Numbered from the stretch's first letter, positions 44,101 to 52,065 are shown. The stretch is 64,000 nt of DNA from CAMCXE01 sp046347475 (GCA_046347475.1 JAXMGD010000001.1:806001-870000), one strand, 5' to 3'. Numbers and translations: made by a program. Notes: generated from the sequence alone by a model not told the origin.

Positions 44101-44799
44101 TTAATGATTGGCCGCCCTTACCATAACGACCCAGGCTTAAACCACAGTGTGTTGGAAGAATACCAGGCCATGGGGTACCCTATTTTATCCATGCGCTCTA
44201 TCCCTAAGGATAAAGACTATTTAGCCCCCTATTTTGCTGAAGACTTAAAACTTGGCCATGTAACATCGCCACTGGATATTAGCGACGTATGGCCGGAAAA
44301 CTACAGCGTGAATTCCGTGCAAAAAGTCTGGGCCGCCAAATTTGCCGCCCGCCACCCTAATGTAGCGGTGCTGGATTTATCCAGCTTTAAATGCGGCCAT
44401 GATGCGCCTACCTATGGCTTAATTGATCGCATCATAGGCGCCAATAATTCGCCTTATTCCGCCTTGCATGATATAGACGCCAATAAACCTTCCGGCTCTA
44501 TTAAAATCCGTGTGAAAACCTACGGCTACACGCTAAAGCTGAATGAAGAAAAATTAGAAGACGATGGCAAACTAAAAAAACAGGCCCATTTGGAGCAGGT
44601 GAAACAGCGTATGTTTGCCTTGCAACAAGCGCCGGAAAAAATCCGCAACGATCCATTAATTATTGCTGAGCTGGAAAAATGCCGTCAGGAACTTGCCCAG
44701 GCAAAAGCCCAATACGCCGCCAACGATCAAAGTGCACCGGTTAAATCCATGGTCGAAGTGGTTACCCCTCAATTAATTGCCGCCGTTGAAATTGACTAG
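41191..44799 (+). CDS. giant double acyl-CoA dehydratase-type activase
   Basis: 1202 residues from the ATG at 41191; in-frame ATG 41182 and GTG 41158 are also possible. Two BadF/HgdC-type ASKHA ATPase domains are fused in tandem. The first has GIDVGSTTVKL, the cluster cysteine in NDKCASGTGAT (about 137) and KCGVFAETDI (about 176). The second has GLDGGSTSSKC, SNSCSAGNGM (about 484) and YGCAVFLDSD (about 523). A CxxCxxxC motif (CHFCANDC, about 653-660) follows, then a long DUF2229-type region related to dehydratase components. Such activases use ATP to push a low-potential electron from a bridging 4Fe-4S cluster onto a partner Fe-S enzyme. The next gene encodes a likely partner. The substrate is unknown. 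Confidence 0.85.
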   Translation: MNTPLFILGIDVGSTTVKLVAIRAQNLEIAWSCYQRHETRQAEKVLELLERVCAELPELALTQTPLFITGSGAGPIAPHINAKFIQEVNAVTMAVEHLHPDVGSVIELGGQDAKIIMFKTQEDSGEKRATTSMNDKCASGTGATIDKCFIKVGMPQDEVAKLVFNPHKLHHVAAKCGVFAETDIVNLVKSGIPAAEIMCSLADAIVGQNLSVLTRGNTLKPKVLLLGGPNTYLPFLQACWRYRIPQTWEERGFNYPRDVPIEELIFAPTNAEYYAAFGAVLFGRHEENITPCSGLEPLAFFIKEGRKAQLGDQAGPALVKSSTEVEDFYRAYTLPKFEPINLRSHIANNTQALIEGYIGLDGGSTSSKCVLVNDDGEILQKVYQLSKGNPLEDMKQMFLQLNTWAEQQGCVLKVKGFGVTGYAGDVMEAALKADANVVETVAHMKSAQQYFPDVDVICDVGGQDIKVLFMQNKVIKNFRLSNSCSAGNGMLLQAMADQFGVPVTEYADRAFKADLSPKFSYGCAVFLDSDRVNFQKEGYNGEELLAGLALVLPKNIWQYVVQIPRMAELGRVFVLQGGTQKNMAAVKAQVDYIKERVPNAEVYVHPHTGEAGALGAAFEAIRVVKRQGRSRFIGLDEAINLRYTTRNDETTQCHFCANDCSRTFIDAHISETETARYISGFSCEKGTVEDHDALKKLNKQRRERMVAYPNLVDYEATWCFKRLYKTQPLPEAGSPVQDVQIKKTFLGGVKHVPVERGFVRSDSAVQSAREQLRIGMPKALNMWSTGPFWRAYFEALGIKPRNIVFSDDTSEEMWQAGGKYGSIDPCYPAKVAQAHIHNLLFVHHEDKPLNFIFFPSLTHIPTFVESVMDTACCPIVAGTPKVMQAAFTKEQDYFAARNIIYLDPALSLNEPLLLKHKMWQTFAEYLNITEDENNFAVDEAFNAWHYFDQHMQAKGRLILDAVAEQNRIALLMIGRPYHNDPGLNHSVLEEYQAMGYPILSMRSIPKDKDYLAPYFAEDLKLGHVTSPLDISDVWPENYSVNSVQKVWAAKFAARHPNVAVLDLSSFKCGHDAPTYGLIDRIIGANNSPYSALHDIDANKPSGSIKIRVKTYGYTLKLNEEKLEDDGKLKKQAHLEQVKQRMFALQQAPEKIRNDPLIIAELEKCRQELAQAKAQYAANDQSAPVKSMVEVVTPQLIAAVEID

Positions 44800-44808
44800 G
44801 AGCTTGTT

Positions 44809-46584
44809 ATGAACGCACCCTTAAAAGATCCTGCCCACGAACCCAGCGCCGCTGAATTCTTACAACAATTAGACGCCCAAATAACGCCTGCAGCCCAGGC
44901 GGCGCCTAAACATTGGTTTGATGAGGTGCCCTCAACTTTTACCGGCGCCCAGCGCGCCCACACCACTATTTTGCATGCCGGGCTTACCATGGCCCACGAT
45001 TTATTTATTCAATCAGCTTTTCGCGGCTTGGGTTATAAGGTGCAGGCGATGGAAGTGCCGGATAACGATGCTCTGCAGTACGGGCGCGAATTTGGTAATC
45101 GCGGCCAGTGCAACCCAACCTATTTTACGGTGGGCAATTTAGTGAAACATTTAAAAGCCCTGCAGGAGGGCGGCATGGCCAAGGAGGACATAATTAACAA
45201 TTATATTTTTGCCACCGCAGGCTCCTGCGGCCCCTGTCGTTTTGGCACCTATGTCACCGAATATAGAAAAGCCCTGCGGGATGCCGGTTTTGAAGGTTTT
45301 AGAGTTCTTTTATTCCAGCAAGCAGGTGGCATTAAACAAGCCACCGGGCAGGAAATGGGCCTTAAAATCGATGCACAGTTTTTCTTAACCATGGTGCGGG
45401 CTATTTTATTAGGCGATGTATTAAACGCCCTGATGTACCGCATTCGCCCCTATGAATTAGAGCCTGGCCGCACCGATGCGGTAATTAATAACGCCAAACA
45501 ACGTCTTGCCCGCGCCTTTGAAACCCGCAGCGGATTTATTAAAGCTCTCTGGCAAACTCGTAAAGAAATCGCTGCTATTCCAGTGGATTATTTGCGAGTA
45601 AAACCCAAGGTGGCCATTATCGGTGAATTTTGGGCCATGACTACCGAGGGCGATGGCAACTATAAAATGCATCGCTTTTTAGAGCAGGAAGGCGCCGAGG
45701 TTGATATTCAGCTGGTGGTTAACTGGGGCCTGTATTTACTCTGGGGTGCCCAATACGATTTAGCCGAACGCGCCAAATTAAAAGGTGTGGATAAGGGCAT
45801 TAATAAAGGTGCTGCAGAAAACGGCGGCAGTAAATTTGCGCTTGAAGGCGTTAATGTGGCGAAAAAACGCTGGATGCTCAAAGGCGCCGAATATTTTATG
45901 CGCGGGGTATTTTATACCTACGCCAAAATATTAGGCCTTAAGGATTACCACCTGCCGGATATGAACTTTATCGCGCAAATAAGCCATGCTTTTTACGATA
46001 ACAACCTGCGTGGCGGCGAAGGCCATATGGAAGTGGGTAAATTGATTCATAACGTGGTGGATCAAAAAGTAAATATGACGCTGAGTATCAAACCCTTCGG
46101 TTGTATGCCTTCAAGCAGTGTTTCCGATGGTGTGCAATCCTTAATTACCGAGTTATATCCAGCGGCGATATTTTTACCCATAGAAACCAATGGCGATGGC
46201 GCGGTGAATGTGTATAGCCGCGTGCAAATGCAATTATTCAAAGCCAAACAAATGGCCCAGCGCCAGCAGGAAGAAACCCTGGAGCAATTAGGTATTACGC
46301 CTGAAACACTCAAAACCTGGGTAGCCCAACACCCAGAAGTCACTCGCGCCTCCCACCGCAGCCCCCACGTAGGCGCCTGCAATGCTTTGGATACCTTGCA
46401 TTATTTAGCTAATTGCCAACAAAAATCCTGGCTGGCTCGCACCAGCGAAGCCCTAATAACTAGCTGGGGCAAAGCCGCCCGCCACAAAGCCCACGCCATT
46501 GCAGCCGTAGAACGCGCCGCGCAGGATTTTAAAGACCGCAAACACACCGCCGCCTCGGCAGTTAAATTTGTAGAGGTGAGTTAG
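44809..46584 (+). CDS. 2-hydroxyacyl-CoA dehydratase (HgdB/DCCP)-like protein
   Basis: 591 residues in the 2-hydroxyglutaryl-CoA dehydratase D-component superfamily, which also includes benzoyl-CoA reductase subunits and double-cubane cluster proteins. Conserved cysteines likely to hold an Fe-S cluster are C101 (NRGQCNPTYFTVGN), C140 and C143 (AGSCGPCRFGTY), and one near residue 431 (PFGCMPSSS). AGGAG overlaps the stop of the activase gene, nine bases before the ATG. A three-gene operon with activase and glutaredoxin-like protein is likely. The real reaction is unknown; it may be reduction of a small molecule rather than dehydration of an acyl-CoA. Confidence 0.82.
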   Translation: MNAPLKDPAHEPSAAEFLQQLDAQITPAAQAAPKHWFDEVPSTFTGAQRAHTTILHAGLTMAHDLFIQSAFRGLGYKVQAMEVPDNDALQYGREFGNRGQCNPTYFTVGNLVKHLKALQEGGMAKEDIINNYIFATAGSCGPCRFGTYVTEYRKALRDAGFEGFRVLLFQQAGGIKQATGQEMGLKIDAQFFLTMVRAILLGDVLNALMYRIRPYELEPGRTDAVINNAKQRLARAFETRSGFIKALWQTRKEIAAIPVDYLRVKPKVAIIGEFWAMTTEGDGNYKMHRFLEQEGAEVDIQLVVNWGLYLLWGAQYDLAERAKLKGVDKGINKGAAENGGSKFALEGVNVAKKRWMLKGAEYFMRGVFYTYAKILGLKDYHLPDMNFIAQISHAFYDNNLRGGEGHMEVGKLIHNVVDQKVNMTLSIKPFGCMPSSSVSDGVQSLITELYPAAIFLPIETNGDGAVNVYSRVQMQLFKAKQMAQRQQEETLEQLGITPETLKTWVAQHPEVTRASHRSPHVGACNALDTLHYLANCQQKSWLARTSEALITSWGKAARHKAHAIAAVERAAQDFKDRKHTAASAVKFVEVS

Positions 46585-46586
46585 TT

Positions 46587-46841
46587 TTGCCGCGCCGCTT
46601 TTATTTGTATTCCACGCTTGGTTGTCATTTGTGTGAAGAGGCGGAAGCTGTGTTGCTGCCGCTTCTAAATGAGGCCCAGATGCTCGGCGTGCCGATTGAA
46701 ATTGAAGTGATTGATATAGCTGAGGAAGGCTTAATTGATACTTACGGAGTGCGTATTCCGGTGTTGCGCTGCGAACAATCCGGGGTCGAGTTGGATTGGC
46801 CGTTTGATTTGGGGCAGGTAAGGGGTTTATTGTTGGGGTAG
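46587..46841 (+). CDS. glutaredoxin-like protein (DUF836 type)
   Basis: 84 residues, thioredoxin fold, with the redox motif CHLC in YSTLGCHLCEEAEAVLL and the cis-proline segment TYGVRIPVLRC. It starts at a TTG two bases after the upstream stop; GAGGTGAG lies six bases before it. It belongs to the short glutaredoxin-like family widespread in Gammaproteobacteria, function undefined. Tight coupling to the activase/dehydratase genes suggests a redox link, but it could be a coincidental neighbour. Confidence 0.8.
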   Translation: MPRRFYLYSTLGCHLCEEAEAVLLPLLNEAQMLGVPIEIEVIDIAEEGLIDTYGVRIPVLRCEQSGVELDWPFDLGQVRGLLLG

Positions 46842-46960
46842 GTGGGGCAGTTATGCCCAACATTCGAATGCAGAAGCTCACATCAAACTAAACTGCCAAG
46901 ATTGCTGGGCATTACCGCCCAGCCTGCGGGCTTGGTGCGCCATGGTTTTACTTTCAAGCG

Positions 46961-47320
46961 TTACCCGTTATTGCTTGTGGCGCAGCGAGTGTAACATCTG
47001 CCTGGGCGTCCGGTCCCATATTCGAAGCAAAACTGAACACAATTAGGGGCAATCTTTAAGTCATTACCTTGACCGCCTTCAAAAAAAGAATGATTTTTTT
47101 CGGTTTTGCCACAGCTCAAATATAGAGGGGCTGCAGTCAGTGTTCTGTCGACGAAATTATCTTTCTGAAAACATATTGGTTCTATAATCTGCAGAGAAGA
47201 AAAGCTAAGGTTTGACTGTTGAGTGCTTCTGTTTGGAAAGGTGGTTTCCATTGCCGAAGTTGGTATCGCTTGCATTCCAAAGAGAAGGGTGGCTAAAAGT
47301 ACTTTATTTGCTGTGTTCAT
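46961..47320 (-). CDS. small secreted Cys-containing protein, unknown
   Basis: 119 residues. An N-terminal signal peptide (about 1-23, LLATLLFGMQAIPTSAM) is followed by a Ser/Asn-rich part. The C-terminal third has four cysteines (NCVQFCFEYG and RCYTRCATS), plus two earlier ones (EPICFQ and LSCGKT). CGGAGC precedes the ATG by seven bases. No family recognised; it is probably a disulfide-bonded periplasmic or exported peptide. It opens the repeat-rich accessory stretch. Confidence 0.6.
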   Translation of the reverse strand: MNTANKVLLATLLFGMQAIPTSAMETTFPNRSTQQSNLSFSSLQIIEPICFQKDNFVDRTLTAAPLYLSCGKTEKNHSFFEGGQGNDLKIAPNCVQFCFEYGTGRPGRCYTRCATSNNG

Positions 47321-47425
47321 GGTGTGCTCCGTGTGTGTCCGAGGTTTGTGCTAAGTGAGAACTCTAATTAAGTTTTCTATTTTCGTCAATGTGAAATTTT
47401 TAATAAAGCGCATGAGCTCGTTAGT

Positions 47426-47558
47426 GCGGTCAATCGTCGTAGGTTGGGTTCGCGAAGCAACCCAATAAGTCTTTCGCGGCGGAGAATTATTATCGTGAAC
47501 GGCGAGACCGAAGTCGCAAAATGGTGGGTTGTCGCTTCGCCCCGAATCCGCCTGTTGG
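47426..47558. repeat. GGGTTCGCGAAGCAACCC-type repeat, copy 1
   Basis: About 133 bases. The left part has TTGGGTTCGCGAAGCAACCC and the right part GGTGGGTTGTCGCTTCGCCC with CGAATCCGCC. The outer halves are roughly complementary, so the whole can fold as a long hairpin. It aligns with copies at 48098-48230 and 49240-49370. It occupies most of the 340-base gap upstream of the small hydrophobic ORF. Confidence 0.75.
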
Positions 47559-47660
47559 TTTTTTGGCTGTAAAATCGCCCTTCCCTGAGAGTTTTTGGAT
47601 TGGAACGAAAGTGTGAAAGTAAAAAAATTTTAATGTCCAAATGATATTTGGTCTGCGCAA

Positions 47661-47918
47661 ATGTGTTTGAAGCCCCATATATTGGCTTATTACCAGTTCA
47701 TAGTTCTTACGCTTAATTCGCTATTGGTAGCATTATTCCTCGGTTTGGGGGTGCCTCTGATTGTTGTTTTGCGAAGTCTGTTGCTGCTGTTTGTTATTCT
47801 GTTGATTCTCTCTCCCTTTGTAATGCTGGTGATTTACTCTGTTTTTCGCAGGAAATTACTAGTTTGGTGGATTTCAATGATTGGTAATTTTCTGATGGCT
47901 TTTTGGATTGGCTTTTGA
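47661..47918 (+). CDS. small hydrophobic protein, uncertain
   Basis: 85 residues with three likely membrane segments (YQFIVLTLNSLLVALFLGLG, VLRSLLLLFVILLILSPFV and WWISMIGNFLMAFWIGF), mostly Leu, Val and Ile. No ribosome-binding site is visible before the ATG. It lies between two copies of a palindromic repeat. It could be a real small membrane protein, but could equally be chance. No family recognised. Confidence 0.3.
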   Translation: MCLKPHILAYYQFIVLTLNSLLVALFLGLGVPLIVVLRSLLLLFVILLILSPFVMLVIYSVFRRKLLVWWISMIGNFLMAFWIGF

Positions 47919-48455
47919 TGTGTGTCTTTTGGGGCGATTATTGATGAGGGCGAATCGTCCATGATTATCGATCATTTATTATTTGCTATGGTAATAACGG
48001 TTTTAAATTTAATTTATCTTCTGGGGAGTCGGCAACGCGAAACCCGTATTAATTAAACAGGTAGGAAGTGGTAATCGTCTTAGCTTTGTAACGTGTAAGG
48101 TGGATCAATCGTAGGGTGGGTTCGCGAAGCAACCCACCATTGTTCTCGCAGCCGAGGATTATTATAGTGAGCTGCAAGATCGAGGTTGCGAAGTGGTGGA
48201 TTGTCGCTTCGCTCCGAATCCACTCTACGTAATTTAAAAACAAAACCCTCGTTGCCAGTTAAGCCTGGGTGAATTAATACATTTCCCGATTTTTATCTGG
48301 TTCGCGGCGGCTTGCGCTGCACCTGAATTACGCTTGCCGCAATTAATTGCCCGGAGGGCTCGGTTGCGTGAAAGTGATGTTGATACCTCGGTATTAAAGC
48401 TGCTGCGATAGCAGTGCCGCATTAGTGGGTATTTGTGATTAGAGACCAGAAAAAA
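47919..48455. other. 537-base gap with one repeat copy and nothing else clear
   Basis: Contains repeat copy 2 (48098-48230). The remaining bases are AT-rich on the left and show no promoter or reading frame that I trust. Confidence 0.5.
48098..48230. repeat. GGGTTCGCGAAGCAACCC-type repeat, copy 2
   Basis: The best preserved copy: GGGTGGGTTCGCGAAGCAAC at its left side, and GTGGATTGTCGCTTCGCTCC followed by GAATCCACTCTACG at its right. It begins GGTGGATCAATCGTA and ends with the complementary type of sequence, giving a long imperfect palindrome. Confidence 0.8.
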
Positions 48456-49175
48456 TCAGTCAAAACTGGTGATGCACGAAGTGCCCCAGGGCACGGGTAA
48501 TTTTTTTAAGCCACCCACTGATAGTACGCCAGTCGAATAAAAAGCAAAACGCCCCGCATTCTTTACTGCGACCACAAAATAACCGTAAGAAACATCGCCA
48601 TCTAGGCTCTTTCCGCTGAGTTTTGCTTGAGTGATTGCGTCTATAAACGCTTTTTGACCAAAGTCGAATGGGTCGTAATCCTTAGGGGCAACCTTTGCGA
48701 TTTGGTTGCCTATTACGGTTCCAGGTTTTAGATGTTTGCTATCGCCGTCGTGATAAAAATAATAATTGGTGCCCAGCTCACTCACGACCAAAGTGCAACC
48801 ATTAACGCCACCTGTAATTACTAAGGTACCATCTGGCACCCCTTTAGGTACGCATACATAGCCTACACCCCGCTGGAGCCAGGGGTAAAAATAATCCGTG
48901 CCGGATTCGCTTTGCTGGGCTTTTAGATCATAAAATCCCGTTACTATTTGAGTGCAGGTAATTTTGCATTTACCTCCTTCCACAAGATCGCCTGCATCTT
49001 TGAAGGAGCCCGGCATGGGGCCGGTACGGTAAACATTGCGTTCGCAGCTGGTTTTTGGATTGGCGCGTAAGTTGCTCAATGACATAATTGAAGTCTCGAC
49101 GAGGGTTAGAAAGCCGTCAGCCGCCTGTGGAATCGAGTCCAACTCGCAACACAACCAGACGCCCTGTAATGACAT
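48456..49175 (-). CDS. possible CNF-type deamidase-like protein, unknown
   Basis: 239 residues from ATG 49175; M31 (49085) is an alternative and neither has a clear ribosome-binding site. No signal peptide. I do not recognise a family with certainty. The central segment GGVNGCTLVVSELG followed by YYFYHDGD places C127 and H142 exactly 15 residues apart, as in the catalytic Cys866/His881 of cytotoxic necrotizing factor 1, with the same 'GC-T-x-V ... H-x-G' style. This could be a small deamidase of the CNF/BLF1/CheD-like fold acting on a glutamine, but similarity is confined to this motif. It is flanked by palindromic repeats in an accessory stretch. Confidence 0.55.
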   Translation of the reverse strand: MSLQGVWLCCELDSIPQAADGFLTLVETSIMSLSNLRANPKTSCERNVYRTGPMPGSFKDAGDLVEGGKCKITCTQIVTGFYDLKAQQSESGTDYFYPWLQRGVGYVCVPKGVPDGTLVITGGVNGCTLVVSELGTNYYFYHDGDSKHLKPGTVIGNQIAKVAPKDYDPFDFGQKAFIDAITQAKLSGKSLDGDVSYGYFVVAVKNAGRFAFYSTGVLSVGGLKKLPVPWGTSCITSFD

Positions 49176-49239
49176 GAAAGGGTGTGCAAATTAACATACT
49201 GTGTGAGCTAATAAGAGGGGGCTTTGTTATTAACTGGTA

Positions 49240-49370
49240 AACTGGATCAGTTATGGGGTGGATCCGCGAACCAGTCCGCCAATGCTTTTGCAACGGGGGA
49301 TTATTGTTGGAGCGGCGAGATAGTTGTTGGAAATGGTAGATTGCTGTTCCGGTCCGAATCCGCTCTACGA
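49240..49370. repeat. GGGTTCGCGAAGCAACCC-type repeat, copy 3 (degenerate)
   Basis: A diverged third copy: GGGGTGGATCCGCGAACCAG on the left, GGTCCGAATCCGCTCTACGA on the right. The central GGGGATTATTGTTGGAGCGG aligns with GAGGATTATTATAGTGAGC of copy 2. It lies just upstream of the AAA ATPase gene. Confidence 0.65.
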
Positions 49371-49458
49371 ATTTATATGCCGTAAGAATTTATTAATATC
49401 AATGAATCAGGGATCGCTATGTATTTTGCTGACTCATTTCGCCTATGGAGAATAATAA

Positions 49459-50637
49459 ATGATAAAGGTATTTGCCATAGGCAATTATCGCTCCCTTAAA
49501 AACATAGTTGCCACTATGAGCGGCCTTAACCTTGTCACTGGCGCAAACGGTAGCGGCAAATCTAATTTATACAAAGCTTTGCGCCTTTTATCTGAGGCGG
49601 CCAAAGGTAATATGATTGCGTCTTTGGCGAATGAAGGAGGGTTGGGGAATATCTTTTGGGCTGGCCCCGATTCATTTAGTAAAGACATGAAAACAGGTAA
49701 CGCGCCTATTCAGGGAAATGCGCGCAAAGCCAATTCGCGCTTGCACTTTGGTTTTGTGGCAGAAGGGTTCGGTTATGCAATTTCACTAGGATTGCCGCCT
49801 CCGCCAGATTCGGACGACCCAGATCCATCCATGTTTTATTTAGACCCAGAAATTAAACACGAATGTATCTGGGCTGGTGATTATTACCGGCCAGCAGCCA
49901 GCTTGGTGGAGCGCGCAGGCCCAATGGTTAGGGTGCGCGTTGGCAAAAAATGGCAGGTGTATACCCCGCATTTAAACACCTACGACAGTATGCTCAGCGA
50001 AATCGGCGACCCGATTGCAACGCCGGAGATTCATAAAATAAGGCATATTATTCGCAGCTGGCGCTTTTACGATCAATTTCGTACCGACGCACATTCCATT
50101 ATTAAAATTCCCCAAATCGGCACACGCACTCCCGTATTGGATCACGACGGCCACAACCTGGTGGCGGCGCTGCGTACCATTTATGAAATTGGCGATAGGG
50201 AGGCTTTGTTTGAATCCATAGCGGATGCCTTTCCCGGTGGCAGTATTGGTTTTAGCGCGGACAGTGAGAATCGCTTTACGCTGGAATTTTATCAGCAGGG
50301 TTTGTTGCGCCCGCTTAAGCAAGCTGAATTATCCGACGGCACCCTCAGGTATTTATTATTAATTGCCGCCCTGTTAACCCCTAGGCCACCGTCGCTTTTG
50401 GTGTTAAATGAGCCAGAAACCAGCCTGCATCCCGATTTATTACCCGCACTGGGGCGGTTAATTAGCAAGGTTGCGAAACAAACTCAAGTTTGGGTGGTAT
50501 CTCACGCCTCGCGTTTGGTTGCTAATTTGGAGGGCAATAGTGACTGTAATTCAATTCACATAAACAAGGAGTTGGGTGAAACACATATTTGTGGCCAGGG
50601 ATTATTAGACGCACCACCTTGGCATTGGCCGGGTTAA
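49459..50637 (+). CDS. orphan AAA (SMC/OLD-like) ATPase
   Basis: 392 residues. Walker A is GANGSGKS (about 28-35) directly after a short N-terminal strand (FAIGNYRSLKNI), typical of SMC/RecF/AAA_21-type ATPases. The signature-like ELSDGTLRYLLLIAAL precedes Walker B LLVLNEPETSLHPDLLPAL (about 311-330; Asn in place of the first Asp, as in many of these), and an H-loop-like VWVVSHASRLV follows. No nuclease (TOPRIM) domain is attached. Function unknown. Relatives occur in defence systems with partner nucleases, but no partner gene is adjacent here. Confidence 0.85.
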   Translation: MIKVFAIGNYRSLKNIVATMSGLNLVTGANGSGKSNLYKALRLLSEAAKGNMIASLANEGGLGNIFWAGPDSFSKDMKTGNAPIQGNARKANSRLHFGFVAEGFGYAISLGLPPPPDSDDPDPSMFYLDPEIKHECIWAGDYYRPAASLVERAGPMVRVRVGKKWQVYTPHLNTYDSMLSEIGDPIATPEIHKIRHIIRSWRFYDQFRTDAHSIIKIPQIGTRTPVLDHDGHNLVAALRTIYEIGDREALFESIADAFPGGSIGFSADSENRFTLEFYQQGLLRPLKQAELSDGTLRYLLLIAALLTPRPPSLLVLNEPETSLHPDLLPALGRLISKVAKQTQVWVVSHASRLVANLEGNSDCNSIHINKELGETHICGQGLLDAPPWHWPG

Positions 50638-50739
50638 TATGGGTGGCTTATGGTTAAGCTTAAAAGGCTTGCTGCCTAGCCATAATCCTGCGTGAAACCC
50701 CTTGTTTCTGCTTCATTTAAAATATATTAGGACTAAATA

Positions 50740-51846
50740 ATGTACTCATTTCGTTGCGGATTAATTTTTCTCTTGGCTATTTTAAGTGCCGCCTGCGCGC
50801 AGGTAACTCAAACACCCAAAACGGCTAATACACCGCCGGTTTTATCTGTGGATGGCTATGAAGCATTTATCGTCAAATCGGCACTTGTGGGGCAGGATTA
50901 TCGAATTCGGGTGCGCACCCCTGCCAGTTATGCAACCAACCCCAATAAACGCTATCCAGTAGTGATTAAAATCGATGGTCAGTGGGATTTTGGCTTGCTC
51001 GCCGGTGCCTATAACTGTTTGTATTTCGACGGCCAAATGCCGGAGACTATTTTTATTGGTATTGATTGGAATGTTGCGGATTCTATGGTGCATCCCTTAA
51101 GAGCGCGGGATTTGTCCCCCGTTGCTCTGCCGCAAATCCCCAATAGTGGCCAAGCTAAGGCCTTCGTGCAGGCTATCGCCGAGGAAATTCTTCCGGCGGT
51201 GAATAATCGTTACCGCACCACGGGTAAAGAGTTTTTGGTGGGCGGTTCTTGGGGGGGTTTATTGGTTACCTATGCCCTAATGGAGCGGCCCGATGTATTT
51301 GACGGCGCACTGGCTATAGGCAGCTCCTATAACGGCGCCGAGCAGAGTTTGCAGGCGCAATTAAATGCGCTTGCCAAAGCCCAGCCGTTAAACGGCAAGC
51401 GGTTTTATTTAGGCATGGGGAAATTAGACCCGGCTGCCCCTGGCGGCGTGGAATATTACGAGGCTCTTAAAAAAGCTGATATTAAAGGCTTGCAGCATAG
51501 GATGGATTTTTTAGAGGGTTTTGGGCATTCGGGTATGAATATTCCAGGCTATGCCGCTGGGCTGCAGTTTTTATTTGCCCGCCCCAGCCTAAATTTACCG
51601 CCACAATCTTTGCAAAAATTTGCCGGGTTTTACGCACCGGTTACCGGGCAGGGGGAGGGTTTTAAACTGCGAGTGGGTGAGAATAACCTGCAAGTGGTTT
51701 TGGGGGATGAGGTGGTTAATTTAGTGGCGGAGGCAGAAAACCAGTTTTACCGCCAAGGGGTGTTTTTTAATTTAACCTTTGACGGCGATTGGGTAACGGC
51801 GGAAACTTTTTTTGGCACCAACCGCTACAAGCGAACGCGGCCCTAG
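50740..51846 (+). CDS. lipoprotein alpha/beta hydrolase (putative esterase)
   Basis: 368 residues. A lipoprotein signal with SAAC (cysteine 19) precedes a putative esterase domain (about 40-285) of the Esterase D/IroE type. The nucleophile elbow is GGSWGG (Ser about 170), and the catalytic His is in EGFGHSGMN (about 263). The C-terminal ~85 residues (FAGFYAPVTGQGEGFKLRV) resemble a small beta-domain seen appended to serine hydrolases. It may act on acylated glycans or siderophores; the substrate is unknown. It is a single gene, with a MITE-like element starting 42 bases downstream. Confidence 0.82.
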   Translation: MYSFRCGLIFLLAILSAACAQVTQTPKTANTPPVLSVDGYEAFIVKSALVGQDYRIRVRTPASYATNPNKRYPVVIKIDGQWDFGLLAGAYNCLYFDGQMPETIFIGIDWNVADSMVHPLRARDLSPVALPQIPNSGQAKAFVQAIAEEILPAVNNRYRTTGKEFLVGGSWGGLLVTYALMERPDVFDGALAIGSSYNGAEQSLQAQLNALAKAQPLNGKRFYLGMGKLDPAAPGGVEYYEALKKADIKGLQHRMDFLEGFGHSGMNIPGYAAGLQFLFARPSLNLPPQSLQKFAGFYAPVTGQGEGFKLRVGENNLQVVLGDEVVNLVAEAENQFYRQGVFFNLTFDGDWVTAETFFGTNRYKRTRP

Positions 51847-51887
51847 GTAGTTAATAACCTCCGTGAGGAGCAAACGGGGTGGGGAGG

Positions 51888-52065
51888 CAATATCATTAAG
51901 TTAAGGATGTGGACCTGTTTCCCGTACCTTCTCTTACCCTCACCCCAACCCTCTCCCCGGGGGAGAGGGAGCCAAAAGCAAGCTCTCCAGTGTTAGTGCA
52001 TGCTGCCCCCTCTCCCTATGGGAGAGGGCTAGGGTGAGGGAGCTGGGCTTAATTTAATGGCATTG
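51888..52065. mobile_element. MITE-like element, copy 2 (178 bp, inverted)
   Basis: The ends CAATATCATTAAGTTAAG (51888-51905) and CTTAATTTAATGGCATTG (52048-52065) are inverted repeats with three mismatches in 18. The interior has two palindromic blocks of the CCCTCTCCC/GGGAGAGGG type. Its reverse complement aligns base for base with copy 1 at 15272-15450. The 425-base gap between the esterase gene and bfd holds this, a Fur-box-like promoter, and a 65-codon frame (52057-52254) that I reject. Confidence 0.78.

Noticed and set aside
48234..48422. 62-codon minus-strand frame
   Set aside because: No start signal, no motif, and adjacent to a repeat copy.
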